This document shows, piece after piece, positions 1 to 8,944 of a stretch of DNA of 64,000 nt (positions are counted from its first letter, which is position 1; every line of letters begins with the position of its first letter). Source of the stretch: an uncultured Latescibacterota bacterium (GTDB taxonomy: Bacteria; Latescibacterota; UBA2968); contig OX638329.1 in NCBI GenBank assembly GCA_951812755.1, positions 3,356,522-3,420,521 of the forward strand, written 5' to 3'. A program made the position numbers and the translations under genes. The notes under the pieces are model-generated. The model saw only the letters and a program-made list of their open reading frames with translations, searched no databases and was not told the DNA's origin.

Positions 1-1
1 T

Positions 2-1534
2 GGCGATGTTGTCGAAGCACTGCGCGTCGCCCAGGAAGGGATTGTGCAACTGATTGAATTGCAGGATGATCTGATTGCCCGCGTGGGAAAACCCAAGCGG
101 TCTTTTGACGAGCCTGAAGAAAACGAGGCTCTTGTCACTGCTGTTGCCGAACGCGCTTCAGAACAGATTCACGCAGCCAATCGCATGCCGGATAAGATGG
201 CGCGCGCAGAGACGTTGTCCGCGATTCGTGCCGAAGTGCGAGAGGCACTTGCAGAGCACTTTGAAGATGTCGAAATTGGCAGTGAAATCGATCGATTGAT
301 CAAGAAGGATATGCGCGCGATGATCCTCGCGGAGAATCAACGTATTGATGGACGAGATCTCAACCAAGTTCGGCCCATTGACATCGATATGAGTATATTG
401 CCGCGCACACACGGGTCTGCTGTTTTTACGCGCGGGCAAACGCAAGCTTTGTGCGTTGCGACGCTCGGAAGCAAGATGGACACCCGGATGGTAGATGATC
501 TCGAAGGCAAATCGTTCAAGAGCTTTATGCTCGATTACAACTTTCCCAACTACAGTGTGGGTGAAACGGGGCGGATCGCAGCGCCCGGCCGGCGTGAAAT
601 CGGTCACGGTGTTTTGGCCGAAAAAGCACTCGAGCCTGTTGTGCCCGGTGAAGAGCATTTTCCTTATACGATCCGGCTGGTTTCCGAGATTTTAGAATCC
701 AATAGTTCGTCTTCAATGGCCACGGTATGTGGCGGTTCTCTCGCTTTGATGGATGCGGGCGTGCCCATTAAAAGCCATGTTGCCGGGGCTGGCGTAGGGC
801 TGGTCATGGAAGGGGATCAGTGGGCGGTTCTCACAGATATTTTAGGCGAAGAAGATCATTTGGGCGATATGGATCTCAAAATTGCGGGAACGCGCTCGGG
901 GCTGACTGCGATTCAGATGGATATTAAGATCGGCGGTATCAGTTTTGAAATTCTCAATACGGCATTTGCTCGCGCCCGAGATGCATTAAATCACATTCTC
1001 GATCTTATGGAAGAAGCTATTCCTGTGCCGAGAACGAGCTTGTCGGAATACGCACCGCGCATATTGTCCATCCGGATTGATCCGGCAAAAATCGGTGCGG
1101 TTATTGGCCCGGGCGGCAAGACCATTCGCAGCATAGAAGAGACAGGCGCAACGGTTTCAGTCGAGGACGATGGGCTGGTTACGGTCACTTCTTTAGACGC
1201 GCAAGCCGGAGAAACCGCAATGGGTATGGTTGAGGCACTCGTAGAAGAGGCAGAAGTTGGACGAATCTATGAAGGCACGGTGCGCCGGATCACAGATTTT
1301 GGCGCATTTGTCGAGATTTTGCCCGGCAAGGATGGGCTTTGCCATATTTCCGAGCTTGAACATCACCGGGTGCGCAAGGTGAACGACGTGCTCAGTGAAG
1401 GCGAAAAAGTTCAGGTCAAAGTGATCGCTATTGACGATCAGGGTAAAATTCGACTGAGTCGCAAAGTACTTATTGACAGACCCGACGGAGATTCAAATCA
1501 GCAGGGTAGGCAACGCCCCCCCCGAAGGTCGTGA
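2..1534 (+). CDS. pnp: polyribonucleotide nucleotidyltransferase (PNPase), 3' part
   Basis: Phosphorolytic 3'-5' exoribonuclease of RNA turnover, cytoplasmic. The reading frame is open from the first bases of the window, so the true start lies upstream; about 510 C-terminal residues are present of a family that is usually near 700. Seen: the end of the helical linker, the second RNase PH core domain (with the conserved MDIKIGGI stretch that holds the catalytic Asp), a KH domain with the loop IGPGGKTIR, and a C-terminal S1 domain ([20 protein letters not shown]). The first ATG/GTG-like codon near position 44 is internal and should not be taken as the start. A strong terminator follows the stop, so asnS probably has its own transcription start or depends on readthrough. 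Identification is firm; only the N-terminal half is missing. Confidence 0.97.
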   Translation, partial: GDVVEALRVAQEGIVQLIELQDDLIARVGKPKRSFDEPEENEALVTAVAERASEQIHAANRMPDKMARAETLSAIRAEVREALAEHFEDVEIGSEIDRLIKKDMRAMILAENQRIDGRDLNQVRPIDIDMSILPRTHGSAVFTRGQTQALCVATLGSKMDTRMVDDLEGKSFKSFMLDYNFPNYSVGETGRIAAPGRREIGHGVLAEKALEPVVPGEEHFPYTIRLVSEILESNSSSSMATVCGGSLALMDAGVPIKSHVAGAGVGLVMEGDQWAVLTDILGEEDHLGDMDLKIAGTRSGLTAIQMDIKIGGISFEILNTAFARARDALNHILDLMEEAIPVPRTSLSEYAPRILSIRIDPAKIGAVIGPGGKTIRSIEETGATVSVEDDGLVTVTSLDAQAGETAMGMVEALVEEAEVGRIYEGTVRRITDFGAFVEILPGKDGLCHISELEHHRVRKVNDVLSEGEKVQVKVIAIDDQGKIRLSRKVLIDRPDGDSNQQGRQRPPRRS

Positions 1535-1548
1535 GATTTGCTACACAC

Positions 1549-1610
1549 GTAAAAACACAAGACGATCGGTGGGCAAGCAGGTGATACCCGGTCGTCTTTC
1601 GTGTTTTTAC
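1549..1610 (+). terminator. Rho-independent terminator after pnp
   Basis: Long hairpin with arms of about 21-23 bases: GTAAAAACACAAGACGA at the left pairs with TCGTCTTTCGTGTTTTTAC at the right, with one small bulge, and the right arm carries a T-run. It sits between the pnp stop and the asnS start, 17 bases before the asnS ATG, so it could also act as an attenuator for the synthetase genes. Confidence 0.8.
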
Positions 1611-1626
1611 TCTCAGGGAACGATAT

Positions 1627-2922
1627 ATGCCAGATATCATCAGGATAAACGACGTAAGTGCATGGGAAGACAAGGAAGTTGTGATCGAGGGATGGTTGTA
1701 CAATAAACGATCAAGTGGAAAATTGCACTTTCTTCAGGTCAGAGATGGCTCTGGTACGATTCAGTGCGTGGTCTTTCAGGGCGATGTATCGCCAGACGTT
1801 TTTGAAAGGGCTTCAGATCTGGGGCAAGAGTCGTCCCTTCGCGTGATGGGAACAGTTCGGGCCGATGCGCGTTCGTCCATCGGCTTTGAAATTGGCGTCA
1901 GCGATATCGAAATTGTGCATCGTGCGGAGGATTATCCGATTACGCCCAAAGAACACGGCACGGCATTTCTGATGGATCATCGCCATTTGTGGCTGCGCTC
2001 ATCGCGTCAGCACGCCATTTTAAGCGTGCGCGCTGAAATTGTCAAAGTCTGCCGAGATTATTACGACAACAATGGCTTCACACTCGTTGACGCGCCCATT
2101 TTTACACCGTCGTCCTGCGAAGGCACCAGCACGCTTTTTGAAACCGATTATTTCGACGAGACGGCCTACCTGACGCAGAGTGGTCAACTATATATGGAAG
2201 CAGCAGCTATGGCATTTGGCAAGGTGTACTGTTTTGGTCCGACTTTTCGCGCAGAGAAATCCAAGACGCGACGCCATTTGACCGAGTTCTGGATGATTGA
2301 GCCAGAGGTGGCCTATATGGACCTGTCGGGTAATATGGACCTGGCTGAAGACTTTATCTGTTATGTTGTGCAGCGCGTGATAGAAACCTGTCGGCCTGAA
2401 CTTATGGCCTTGCAACGCGATCTCGCGCCCCTACAACGGGTGCAAAAACCATTTCCCAGGATATCTTATTCGGATGCCCATGAGTTGCTCAAAGACGCGG
2501 GTTGCGATCACACATGGGGGGAGGACTTTGGGGCTGAGGATGAAACCGTTTTGGCCAATGCACATGATCGCCCCGTGATTGTGCATCGATATCCATCAGC
2601 TTGCAAAGCTTTTTATATGAAGGGGGATCCGGACGATTCCCAACTGGCATTGTGTATGGATGTACTGGCTCCCGAAGGATATGGAGAAATCGTCGGTGGG
2701 GGACAGCGCGAGGACGATCTGGAGGTCTTACGGCGGAAGCTCGCCGAACACGGTCTTGACGAGGCGCCGTTCCAGTGGTACCTGGACCTCAGGGACTATG
2801 GATCGGTGCCACATTCCGGTTTTGGATTGGGTATTGAGCGTACAGTCGCGTGGATATGTGGATTATCCCATGTCCGCGAGACGATTCCATTCCCCCGACT
2901 TTTGCAAAGATTATATCCTTAG
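1627..2922 (+). CDS. asnS: asparaginyl-tRNA synthetase (AsnRS)
   Basis: Class II synthetase charging tRNA-Asn. Seen: an N-terminal OB-fold anticodon-binding domain (about residues 15-105), then the class II catalytic core with motif 2 ([17 protein letters not shown], near residue 205) and motif 3 ([16 protein letters not shown], near residue 398). The motif 2 region with [10 protein letters not shown] and the absence of a GAD insert separate it from bacterial AspRS. Length 431 is slightly shorter than the usual 440-470 but has both ends. The ATG has an AGGGA-type ribosome site. A leuS gene follows after 13 bases. gatC is also present in this window, so the organism may keep an amidotransferase as well as AsnRS, perhaps for Gln-tRNA. 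Confidence 0.95.
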   Translation: MPDIIRINDVSAWEDKEVVIEGWLYNKRSSGKLHFLQVRDGSGTIQCVVFQGDVSPDVFERASDLGQESSLRVMGTVRADARSSIGFEIGVSDIEIVHRAEDYPITPKEHGTAFLMDHRHLWLRSSRQHAILSVRAEIVKVCRDYYDNNGFTLVDAPIFTPSSCEGTSTLFETDYFDETAYLTQSGQLYMEAAAMAFGKVYCFGPTFRAEKSKTRRHLTEFWMIEPEVAYMDLSGNMDLAEDFICYVVQRVIETCRPELMALQRDLAPLQRVQKPFPRISYSDAHELLKDAGCDHTWGEDFGAEDETVLANAHDRPVIVHRYPSACKAFYMKGDPDDSQLALCMDVLAPEGYGEIVGGGQREDDLEVLRRKLAEHGLDEAPFQWYLDLRDYGSVPHSGFGLGIERTVAWICGLSHVRETIPFPRLLQRLYP

Positions 2923-2935
2923 GAGTTGTATTTCA

Positions 2936-5374
2936 ATGGCTTACGAGTTTGCAAAATTTGAAAAACGGTGGCGGCAACGCTGGGAAGATACCGGGCTGTA
3001 CTGTAGCCAAATTGATCCCAACCGCCCCAAGCATTATGCTTTGACTATGTTGCCTTATACTTCAGGCGATCTCCACATTGGGCACTGGTATGCGATTGTT
3101 CCCTCCGATGTTCGGGCGCGATATATGCGGATGAAAGGGCATAATGTATTGTTTCCAATCGGTTTTGATGCTTTTGGATTGCCTGCTGAAAACGCTGCAA
3201 TCCAACGGGGTATTCATCCGGCCAAATGGACGCTGGACAATGTGGAACGCATGCGCGGACAACTGAAAACAATGGGTGCAATGTTTGACTGGACGCGCGA
3301 AGCGATTACTTGCTTGCCCGAATACTATAGATGGACACAGTGGTTATTCCTCAAATTTTACGCCAATGGTCTGGCTTATCGTGAAAAAGCCCCGGTTGAT
3401 TGGTGTCCACAGTGCAATACGACCCTGGCGCGAGAGCAAGTTTGGGGGGAGGATCGACACTGCGAGCGGTGTGATACGCCCGTGATTAAAAAGGATCTGG
3501 ACCAATGGCTGTTTCGGATTACCCGATATGCAGAGGAGTTACTTGATTTTTCAGAAATTGCATGGCCTGACCGCGTGCAGACCATGCAGGAGAATTGGAT
3601 TGGACGGAGTGAGGGCATTGAATTTGAAATGCGCGTCAAAAATTCAGGTTCTTCGTTTCGCGTGTTCACAACGCGTCCAGATACCATTTTTGGCATGTCA
3701 TTTGCGGTTTTAGCCCCCGAACATCCATTGGTTGATGAGATAACCGCACCCGACCAACGGGAAGCTGTTAAAGCATACTGTGCAAAAGCCAGCCGTCAGT
3801 CGGAGATCGAGCGGCTTTCTGTGGATAAAGAACAGGATGGCGTTTTCACCGGTGCTTATGCGATTAATCCCATGAACAATGCAGATGTACCTATTTACAT
3901 TGCTGACTACGTGTTGCTCCAATATGGTACAGGGGCCATTATGGCTGTGCCTGCACACGATGAACGCGATTTTGATTTTGCAAAAAAGTATGGGTTGTCC
4001 ATTCCCGTTGTGATTGCCCCAGATGATTGGGATGGCGAAGCCCTTGTCCATCCGCATACTGGCGCAGGACGCATGGTAAATTCGGGGCGCTTCGATGGCT
4101 TATCTTCACAAGATGGACAAAACGCAGTGGCCGATGACCTCGAATCCCGGGGCATTGGCGAGCGAAAAGTCAATTATCGCCTTCACGATTGGCTGATTTC
4201 TCGTCAGCGTTATTGGGGATGTCCCATACCGATTATTTATTGTGATACATGTGGCACTGTTCCCGTACCAGTGCGTGATCTACCCGTAATGCTGCCCGAT
4301 GATGCAGAATTTTTGCCCACGGGTGAATCACCTCTCAACTATCACGAAGGATTTCTAAAAACGACCTGTCCAAAATGTGGCATGCCAGCCCAGCGCGAGA
4401 CTGATACAATGGATACATTTATGTGTTCTTCCTGGTATCAATATCGCTATTTAAGCCCACATTACGATGCCGGACCTTTTGAACCTCACGAGGGTGAATA
4501 TTGGTTGCCTGTCGATCAATATACAGGGGGGATAGAACACGCGACTATGCATCTGCTCTACACGCGATTCTTCACCAAAGCCATGCGCGACATGGACCTC
4601 GTCAGTGACGATGAACCGATGACCCGTTTGTTTAATCAGGGCGTTATTCTGGGTGAAGATCAGGAAAGAATGAGCAAGTCGCGGGGCAATGTTGTCAATC
4701 CCGACGATTTGATTGTGCAGTATGGAACAGATAGTATCCGAGCTTATGTGATGTTTCTGGGACGGTGGGAACAGGGCGGCCCGTGGAATTCGTCGAGCCT
4801 GGAAGGTATTCCGAGATTTTTGAACCGCGTGTGGCGTATAGTTGTTGAAAATGATGCTCCGGCAAAGGGCGATGCCACGCAAGAAGCTCAGGATGATCTG
4901 CGGCGCTTAACACATCAGACCATCCGCAAGGTGTCTGAAGATTTTGAGACCTTCGGGTTTAATACAGCATTGGCCGCGATTATGACGTTTAGCAATGGTT
5001 TGCTGGCGGCCCAAAATACGCCTGTTGTGCATACAGATGCCTGGAGAGAAGCTATTGAGACGCTTGTCTTGCTCCTGGCACCTGTAACGCCGCATCTCTC
5101 CGAAGAGCTGTGGTCGCGTATTGGGGGAGAGTATAGTGTCCATCAACGAGACTGGCCCGAATGGGACGAAAATCTCGCTCGACCAGCAACGATTGAGATG
5201 CCTGTCCAGGTCAATGGCAAAGTCCGTGCGCGAATGGAAGTTGAGGTCGATGCCGGGAAGGCGGAGATAGAAAGCCTGGCGTTAGAACAGCCGAATGTAC
5301 AAGCGCATGTCCAGGATCAAAAGCCGAAAAAAATAATCGTCATTCCCAATCGGCTGGTCAATATTGTAGTCTAA
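2936..5374 (+). CDS. leuS: leucyl-tRNA synthetase (LeuRS)
   Basis: Class I synthetase charging tRNA-Leu. The frame is open further upstream into asnS, but the ATG at 2936 has an AGGAG site seven bases ahead and gives the normal LeuRS N-terminus (MAYEFAKFEKRWRQRWEDTG); protein length 812. Seen: HIGH motif at residues 47-50, a Cys4 zinc-binding segment around residues 157-180 (CPQC ... CERC), the CP1 editing domain with the threonine-rich TTRPDTIFG near residue 245, a second Cys pair region (CDTCG ... CPKCG), RMSKSRG near residue 579, then the helical anticodon-binding and C-terminal domains. Thirteen bases after asnS, same strand, closed by a strong terminator: a two-gene synthetase operon. 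Confidence 0.97.
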   Translation: MAYEFAKFEKRWRQRWEDTGLYCSQIDPNRPKHYALTMLPYTSGDLHIGHWYAIVPSDVRARYMRMKGHNVLFPIGFDAFGLPAENAAIQRGIHPAKWTLDNVERMRGQLKTMGAMFDWTREAITCLPEYYRWTQWLFLKFYANGLAYREKAPVDWCPQCNTTLAREQVWGEDRHCERCDTPVIKKDLDQWLFRITRYAEELLDFSEIAWPDRVQTMQENWIGRSEGIEFEMRVKNSGSSFRVFTTRPDTIFGMSFAVLAPEHPLVDEITAPDQREAVKAYCAKASRQSEIERLSVDKEQDGVFTGAYAINPMNNADVPIYIADYVLLQYGTGAIMAVPAHDERDFDFAKKYGLSIPVVIAPDDWDGEALVHPHTGAGRMVNSGRFDGLSSQDGQNAVADDLESRGIGERKVNYRLHDWLISRQRYWGCPIPIIYCDTCGTVPVPVRDLPVMLPDDAEFLPTGESPLNYHEGFLKTTCPKCGMPAQRETDTMDTFMCSSWYQYRYLSPHYDAGPFEPHEGEYWLPVDQYTGGIEHATMHLLYTRFFTKAMRDMDLVSDDEPMTRLFNQGVILGEDQERMSKSRGNVVNPDDLIVQYGTDSIRAYVMFLGRWEQGGPWNSSSLEGIPRFLNRVWRIVVENDAPAKGDATQEAQDDLRRLTHQTIRKVSEDFETFGFNTALAAIMTFSNGLLAAQNTPVVHTDAWREAIETLVLLLAPVTPHLSEELWSRIGGEYSVHQRDWPEWDENLARPATIEMPVQVNGKVRARMEVEVDAGKAEIESLALEQPNVQAHVQDQKPKKIIVIPNRLVNIVV

Positions 5375-5388
5375 CGGACGTTACGCAA
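5372..5388 (+). repeat. TIR-like motif TAACGGACGTTACGCAA
   Basis: Seventeen-base motif overlapping the leuS stop codon. It matches, with two differences, the terminal inverted repeat of the small palindromic element at 40274-40433. Another near copy lies at 55641. It may be a solo end of a decayed element or a chance match. Confidence 0.3.
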
Positions 5389-5395
5389 CACGGAT

Positions 5396-5430
5396 AAAAA
5401 AGAGACAGGTAAAAACCTGTCTCTTTTTTA
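5396..5430. terminator. two-way terminator between leuS and gcvT
   Basis: Perfect hairpin AGAGACAGGT / ACCTGTCTCT with a 4-base loop, flanked by an A-run on the left and a T-run on the right. It therefore works in both directions and serves the convergent leuS (+) and gcvT (-) genes. Confidence 0.92.
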
Positions 5431-5448
5431 TTTTAACCTTATAGACAG

Positions 5449-6540
5449 TTACCGCTTTAAAAATGGTCGGGGCACAACCCGCGCTTTGAGGGCGCGATTT
5501 CGGATTGAAATGGCGAGTTCTATTCCAATTTCTGAATAATAGGGGGGGACATAACCCATTGCAATATTTTTTTTAAGATAGGGCGCGGCTGAACCGCTGG
5601 TGACTTTGCCAATTGCATTTCCCGAACTATTCAGGATTTCGTAACCGTGTCGGGGGATGCCGCGGTCGATCATTTCAATCATAACAAGTGTTTTCGGCAA
5701 GCCAGCCGCGCGCTGTTTCTCAAGGGCTTCAGCACCTGAAAATCCGCCCACCTGTGAGACGAACCTATCCAACCCGGCTTCTAATGGTGTTGTCGCCTCG
5801 TCGAGTTCCTGCCCGTAGAGGGGGAGAGAGGCTTCGATGCGGAGTGTATCCCGCGCGCCCAATCCTGCAGGTGATACATCGGGCGATGCGATGAGAGCAT
5901 TCCAGATTGCCACTGCATCTTCTGCTTGTGTAAATATCTCAAAACCATTCATCCCTTCACCTGTATATCCCGTGCGGGCAATGTGAACGGGTATTCCCAC
6001 GAGTTCTGCTTTTCGAATGCGGAAAAAACCGATTTCAGAGAGGTCTCGGTTTGCGATAGGGGAGAGTACTGCCTCTGATTTTGGCCCTTGAAGCGCGAGA
6101 AGGGCAAATTCTTCGCTGCGATTGGTTACTTGAACATTGTCAAAGGATCTTGCGACTTCCTGAACATGTTTCCAGTCTTTATCGACATTTGAGGCATTTA
6201 CGACGACCAGGTAGGTTGTTTTGCCAAGGCAGTAAACGATGATATCGTCAATTGCGCCGCCATTTTTGTTGAGAAACAGAGAATACTGTCCACGCCCAAT
6301 GCCGATGCGGTCTATGTCATTGGCAGTGAGAAATTGGACCAGTTTTCTGGCTCCTCTGCCCTTAAATTCAAATTCTCCCATATGCGAGACATCAAATAGT
6401 CCAGCTTGTGATCGCACCGCTTGATGTTCCGCGACTATGCCCGCGTATTGAACCGGCATTTCCCAGCCGCCAAATGGAACCATTCGGGCATTGGTTTTGC
6501 GGTGTATTTCGTTTAGTGGCGTTTGTTTTAATTTTTCCAA
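5449..6540 (-). CDS. gcvT: aminomethyltransferase, glycine cleavage T protein
   Basis: T protein of the glycine cleavage system: moves the aminomethyl carbon from lipoylated H protein to tetrahydrofolate. Length 363 is normal for GcvT. Seen: N-terminus TPLNEIHRKTNARMVPFGGW, GLFDVSHMGE, and the folate-binding stretch PLYGQELDEATTPLEAGL. The start is a TTG at 6540: no ATG gives the family N-terminus, and GAGGAG stands seven bases upstream of this TTG. No gcvH, gcvP or lipoylation gene is nearby, so the other subunits must be encoded elsewhere. The upstream region is very purine-rich on this strand; I looked for a glycine riboswitch and did not find a convincing one. Confidence 0.93.
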   Translation of the reverse strand: MEKLKQTPLNEIHRKTNARMVPFGGWEMPVQYAGIVAEHQAVRSQAGLFDVSHMGEFEFKGRGARKLVQFLTANDIDRIGIGRGQYSLFLNKNGGAIDDIIVYCLGKTTYLVVVNASNVDKDWKHVQEVARSFDNVQVTNRSEEFALLALQGPKSEAVLSPIANRDLSEIGFFRIRKAELVGIPVHIARTGYTGEGMNGFEIFTQAEDAVAIWNALIASPDVSPAGLGARDTLRIEASLPLYGQELDEATTPLEAGLDRFVSQVGGFSGAEALEKQRAAGLPKTLVMIEMIDRGIPRHGYEILNSSGNAIGKVTSGSAAPYLKKNIAMGYVPPYYSEIGIELAISIRNRALKARVVPRPFLKR

Positions 6541-6741
6541 CTATTTTCTCCTCTCTGGTCCTTGTTTTTTGAATTTAGCTTTCTCTCCTGTTTTTTTATT
6601 TAGTTTTTGTCCCATATTCTGTCCAATTCAGCTTTTTTTGCTTTTAGGCTTTTATTTTTTCAAAATTCGTGTACAATGCGTCTTTCTCCCAAAAATAACA
6701 AAAATTCATTATCTGTGCCTCTTTTTTCGTTATTTTGCCTC

Positions 6742-6770
6742 TTGACAGTATGGAAAAATAATGTTAATTT
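6742..6770 (+). promoter_or_regulatory. sigma-70-type promoter for the HTH coiled-coil gene
   Basis: TTGACA (6742-6747), 17-base spacer, then TGtTAATTT, an extended -10 ending at 6770. It lies 48 bases upstream of the HTH gene start. The whole gap 6541-6818 is strikingly AT-rich and pyrimidine-rich on this strand, with several T-runs. Confidence 0.6.
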
Positions 6771-6818
6771 AATAGAAATATATTGTAAATAAATTAGAAC
6801 TTAAGACAGGGGGAAGAT

Positions 6819-7433
6819 ATGGAAAGTTACGGGATTATCGAGGCTGCAAAAATTCTCAAAGTAACTGATAAAACAATAAGAAATTATATTAATAGGGGTT
6901 TTTTGAAGCCTGAAAAATGGAATGGAACCTGGCGAATATCCAGAAATGAAATTGAGGAATTATTTAGGAAAAAATATGGAAAAAAAATGAGGGAAAATCA
7001 GATTGATATGAGCTATAATCCCGATCAAATTATCGTCGAAAAAGCTGAATTTGAAGTGCAACAACAGCAATTGGGAAAATTGGCGACGATCGAAATAGCC
7101 GAAAGAGAACTGAGAACGGAAATTCGCAACCTGAATGAACGAAATGCACAATTAGAGGCGTCATCTGCCTCTGGATGGACGGAAGCGCGGGCGTTGAAAG
7201 AAGAACTCGAAAATACACGAGAAGAGTTAAATATGGCAAAAGAAAGGGAAAAACAAGCAGAACAAGACGTAAATTGGCTGCGTAAGCTACAAAAAGAAGT
7301 GGAAATAACCGCTCAGAAAAGCGCTGAAACGATTCAGAAGCTCCGCGAAGAGAATCAGCGGCTGTCAGATCTGTTATATCAACGAGCTCTTGGACTTGCA
7401 CACGCGGATACAGAGGAAATGGCGGAACCATAA
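6819..7433 (+). CDS. HTH_17/MerR-like DNA-binding protein with long coiled coil
   Basis: Predicted DNA-binding protein of 204 residues. Seen: an N-terminal winged-helix excisionase/MerR-type domain, residues 1-55 (IIEAAKILKVTDKTIRNYI, then GTWRISRNEIEEL), followed by an almost continuous charged coiled coil from about residue 75 to 195, rich in Glu, Lys and Gln. There is no effector-binding domain of the usual MerR kind and no Cys cluster. The ATG has an AGGGGGA site six bases upstream and a good promoter further up. The gene is much more AT-rich than its neighbours, which suggests transfer. Coiled-coil MerR-like proteins of this plan occur as nucleoid, plasmid-maintenance or developmental regulators; which of these applies cannot be told from sequence. 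Confidence 0.75.
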   Translation: MESYGIIEAAKILKVTDKTIRNYINRGFLKPEKWNGTWRISRNEIEELFRKKYGKKMRENQIDMSYNPDQIIVEKAEFEVQQQQLGKLATIEIAERELRTEIRNLNERNAQLEASSASGWTEARALKEELENTREELNMAKEREKQAEQDVNWLRKLQKEVEITAQKSAETIQKLREENQRLSDLLYQRALGLAHADTEEMAEP

Positions 7434-7640
7434 TACAACGCCAGCAAACAGACCACAACACAGCGGAAATTATTATTTTTAGATGAGGATTGAGATTCGA
7501 GCAGTTAGAAGCGGTTTCAGGTAGGATTTGGACTATTCGGCGCATCAAGTTTACATAATGCTTATTATACCGTATTTTTGGAAGTGACAATTTCCACCTG
7601 GGCAAACCTGATTCGCGGAGTTGGCGTGTAGCATGCAATC

Positions 7641-7685
7641 AAAAAACCCCTTACATGCGCCTGCGCGTCGCGTAAGGGGTTTTTT
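7641..7685. terminator. two-way terminator
   Basis: AAAAAACCCCTTAC pairs perfectly with GTAAGGGGTTTTTT around a GC-rich loop. A-run and T-run on opposite sides make it functional on both strands, between the HTH gene (+) and the small coiled-coil gene (-). The stretch 7434-7640 ahead of it holds no gene I can support. Confidence 0.92.
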
Positions 7686-7700
7686 GGGGTGGTCCTATCA

Positions 7701-7931
7701 TCAGGTTTTAAGCAAGATCAGTGTCGCAAGCGAAAGCCAGCTCGTAAGGATAAGACCAACAACCCAAAGAAAGTGTTTGTCCATGCGGTTTTCCAGGTTG
7801 TTCAAGCGGCTTTCCATGTTATTCAGGCGGCTTTCCATGTTATTCAGGCGGCTTTCGATGCTGGTCAGTCTTTGGGCGATTTGCTCAATTAGACCTTCCA
7901 GTTTTGCCAGTCTTTCAGAATCCGTTTTCAT
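7701..7931 (-). CDS. small coiled-coil protein with C-terminal membrane anchor
   Basis: About 76 residues. Seen: a short amphipathic helix, then near-perfect seven-residue repeats (SIESRLNNMESRLNNMESRL) encoded by a 21-base tandem repeat, then a hydrophobic C-terminal segment (LWVVGLILTSWLSLATLILL) that should be a single tail anchor. The layout resembles haemolysin-XhlA-like and other small tail-anchored oligomers. The ATG at 7931 is preferred over an upstream GTG at 7943. It follows the YfgM-like gene by 18 bases on the same strand and may be co-transcribed with it. Function unknown. Confidence 0.65.
   Translation of the reverse strand: MKTDSERLAKLEGLIEQIAQRLTSIESRLNNMESRLNNMESRLNNLENRMDKHFLWVVGLILTSWLSLATLILLKT
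7788..7860 (-). repeat. 21-base tandem repeat in coiled-coil gene
   Basis: About three and a half copies of a 21-base unit (TTATTCAGGCGGCTTTCCATG on the plus strand without its last base), each encoding three heptad-like turns' worth of the sequence RLNNMES. Unit length is a multiple of seven codons, so copy-number change lengthens the coil without a frameshift. Confidence 0.85.
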
Positions 7932-7949
7932 GCACCATCCCACAGGTGT

Positions 7950-8612
7950 CTAATCTATCTCAACACCCATCAGGTTCAATTGCCCGCGTGCAAATCTTGC
8001 GACGGATGACTCGTCGTATTCGTTGACGATCTTTTGGTACGCATCACTCGCTTGCTGAGGCATTTTTCCAAGTTCGTAACACCTGCCAGCTTCTTTCAGG
8101 GCTATCGGCGCAAATGGCGATCCGGGGTGAGCTTCGGCAAAGGTTGCGAACTGTTGACCTGCTTCTGCGAATTTTTCCTCATTTTCAAGACATGATGCCA
8201 GCCCCGACCAGGCACCATAACCCAATGGCCCATCTGTTGGATATTCATTCAGGTATTGTTGAAAATATGTCCGGGCCTCTGCGATGCGTCCTTCTTCATA
8301 ATGCAAATTGGCCAGCGCCATCAATGCTTCGCCCGCTTCGGCTTCGCCCGCATAGGTTTCTATTACATCCTGCGATGCGGCAAGCGCATCTTCTACGCGC
8401 CCTTCATAAAGTGCGATATAAACGTCTCCGAGAGCTATGCGAGCCGCCTCTGCGCGTTGTGTTTGTCCGCGATAGAAAAATAAGACAACCAGCGCAGCGA
8501 CAATGGCAATACCGAATCCCGTGAGGATTCTGATATAATTTGCTTCAATCTGATTCCACACCTTGAGAAACCAGACCAGTATGTCTTCTTGTTGCGGTGT
8601 TGTTTGATTCAT
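7950..8612 (-). CDS. YfgM-like tetratricopeptide membrane protein
   Basis: 220 residues. Seen: a short cytoplasmic N-terminus, one transmembrane segment at about residues 28-47 (GFGIAIVAALVVLFFY), then an extracytoplasmic row of TPR units (ALMALANLHYEEGRIAEA, AFAPIALKEAGRCYELGK-type repeats) to the end. This order matches YfgM, an accessory partner of the SecYEG translocon and periplasmic chaperones in Enterobacteria, and the broader TPR_21 group. The ATG has GGAGGA eight bases upstream. No BamB homologue, the usual YfgM neighbour, is adjacent, so the role is inferred from fold and topology only. Confidence 0.7.
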   Translation of the reverse strand: MNQTTPQQEDILVWFLKVWNQIEANYIRILTGFGIAIVAALVVLFFYRGQTQRAEAARIALGDVYIALYEGRVEDALAASQDVIETYAGEAEAGEALMALANLHYEEGRIAEARTYFQQYLNEYPTDGPLGYGAWSGLASCLENEEKFAEAGQQFATFAEAHPGSPFAPIALKEAGRCYELGKMPQQASDAYQKIVNEYDESSVARFARGQLNLMGVEID

Positions 8613-8944
8613 AAATGTTCTCCTCCCCTACCCTGTTACGAGATGTTAAAGTTCTGCGGTGTAAGTTATATAAATCGCGCATTTTGGGCAAGATAAACCA
8701 AAAAATGTTATTCAGTTCCTTGTCGTTGCATCCGTTGCACTGAAACGCCTTTTTCTGATAGTACGGACAAAACCGATTCGGGTTTTCTCGATCTAAAGAC
8801 CAATGGTAGTTCAAACAACATAAAAAGCCCTTGGTCTGATTGACGAGGGGCTTTTCTTTGGATGTTGCTTTTGACTTTCATCTGCGTAAAACGCTCAAGT
8901 TACTCGCGTTTTTTCTGCGTCATCTGCGGATGCTTTTGACGCTA
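8613..8944. other. intergenic stretch
   Basis: 332 bases between the YfgM-like gene and the end of the export operon. Contains the ribosome site of the former, the hairpin at 8823-8854, and otherwise nothing I can support; an open frame on the minus strand through it lacks a start site and family-like sequence. Confidence 0.6.
8823..8854. terminator. terminator at the end of the RND/ABC export operon
   Basis: Arms AAAAGCCCTTGGTC and GACGAGGGGCTTTT pair with one mismatch and one wobble around a 5-base loop. On the minus strand the stem runs into TTTTTA, fitting termination of the long operon whose last gene ends at 8945. Confidence 0.8.

Noticed and set aside
158-658. Minus-strand frame of 166 codons inside pnp
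   Set aside because: Antisense shadow of a conserved gene; no ribosome site or family pattern.
2660-2935. Upstream extension of leuS into asnS
   Set aside because: LeuRS N-terminus and AGGAG site place the start at 2936.
6541-6741. Glycine riboswitch upstream of gcvT
   Set aside because: Looked for paired glycine aptamers on the minus strand; only purine-rich, weakly structured sequence was seen.
7030-7638. Minus-strand 202-codon frame across the HTH gene
   Set aside because: Shadow of the plus-strand gene; no ribosome site and no protein-like character.
8545-8814. Minus-strand 89-codon frame with two Cys pairs
   Set aside because: Overlaps the YfgM-like start out of frame; no ribosome site; composition not protein-like beyond the Cys cluster.
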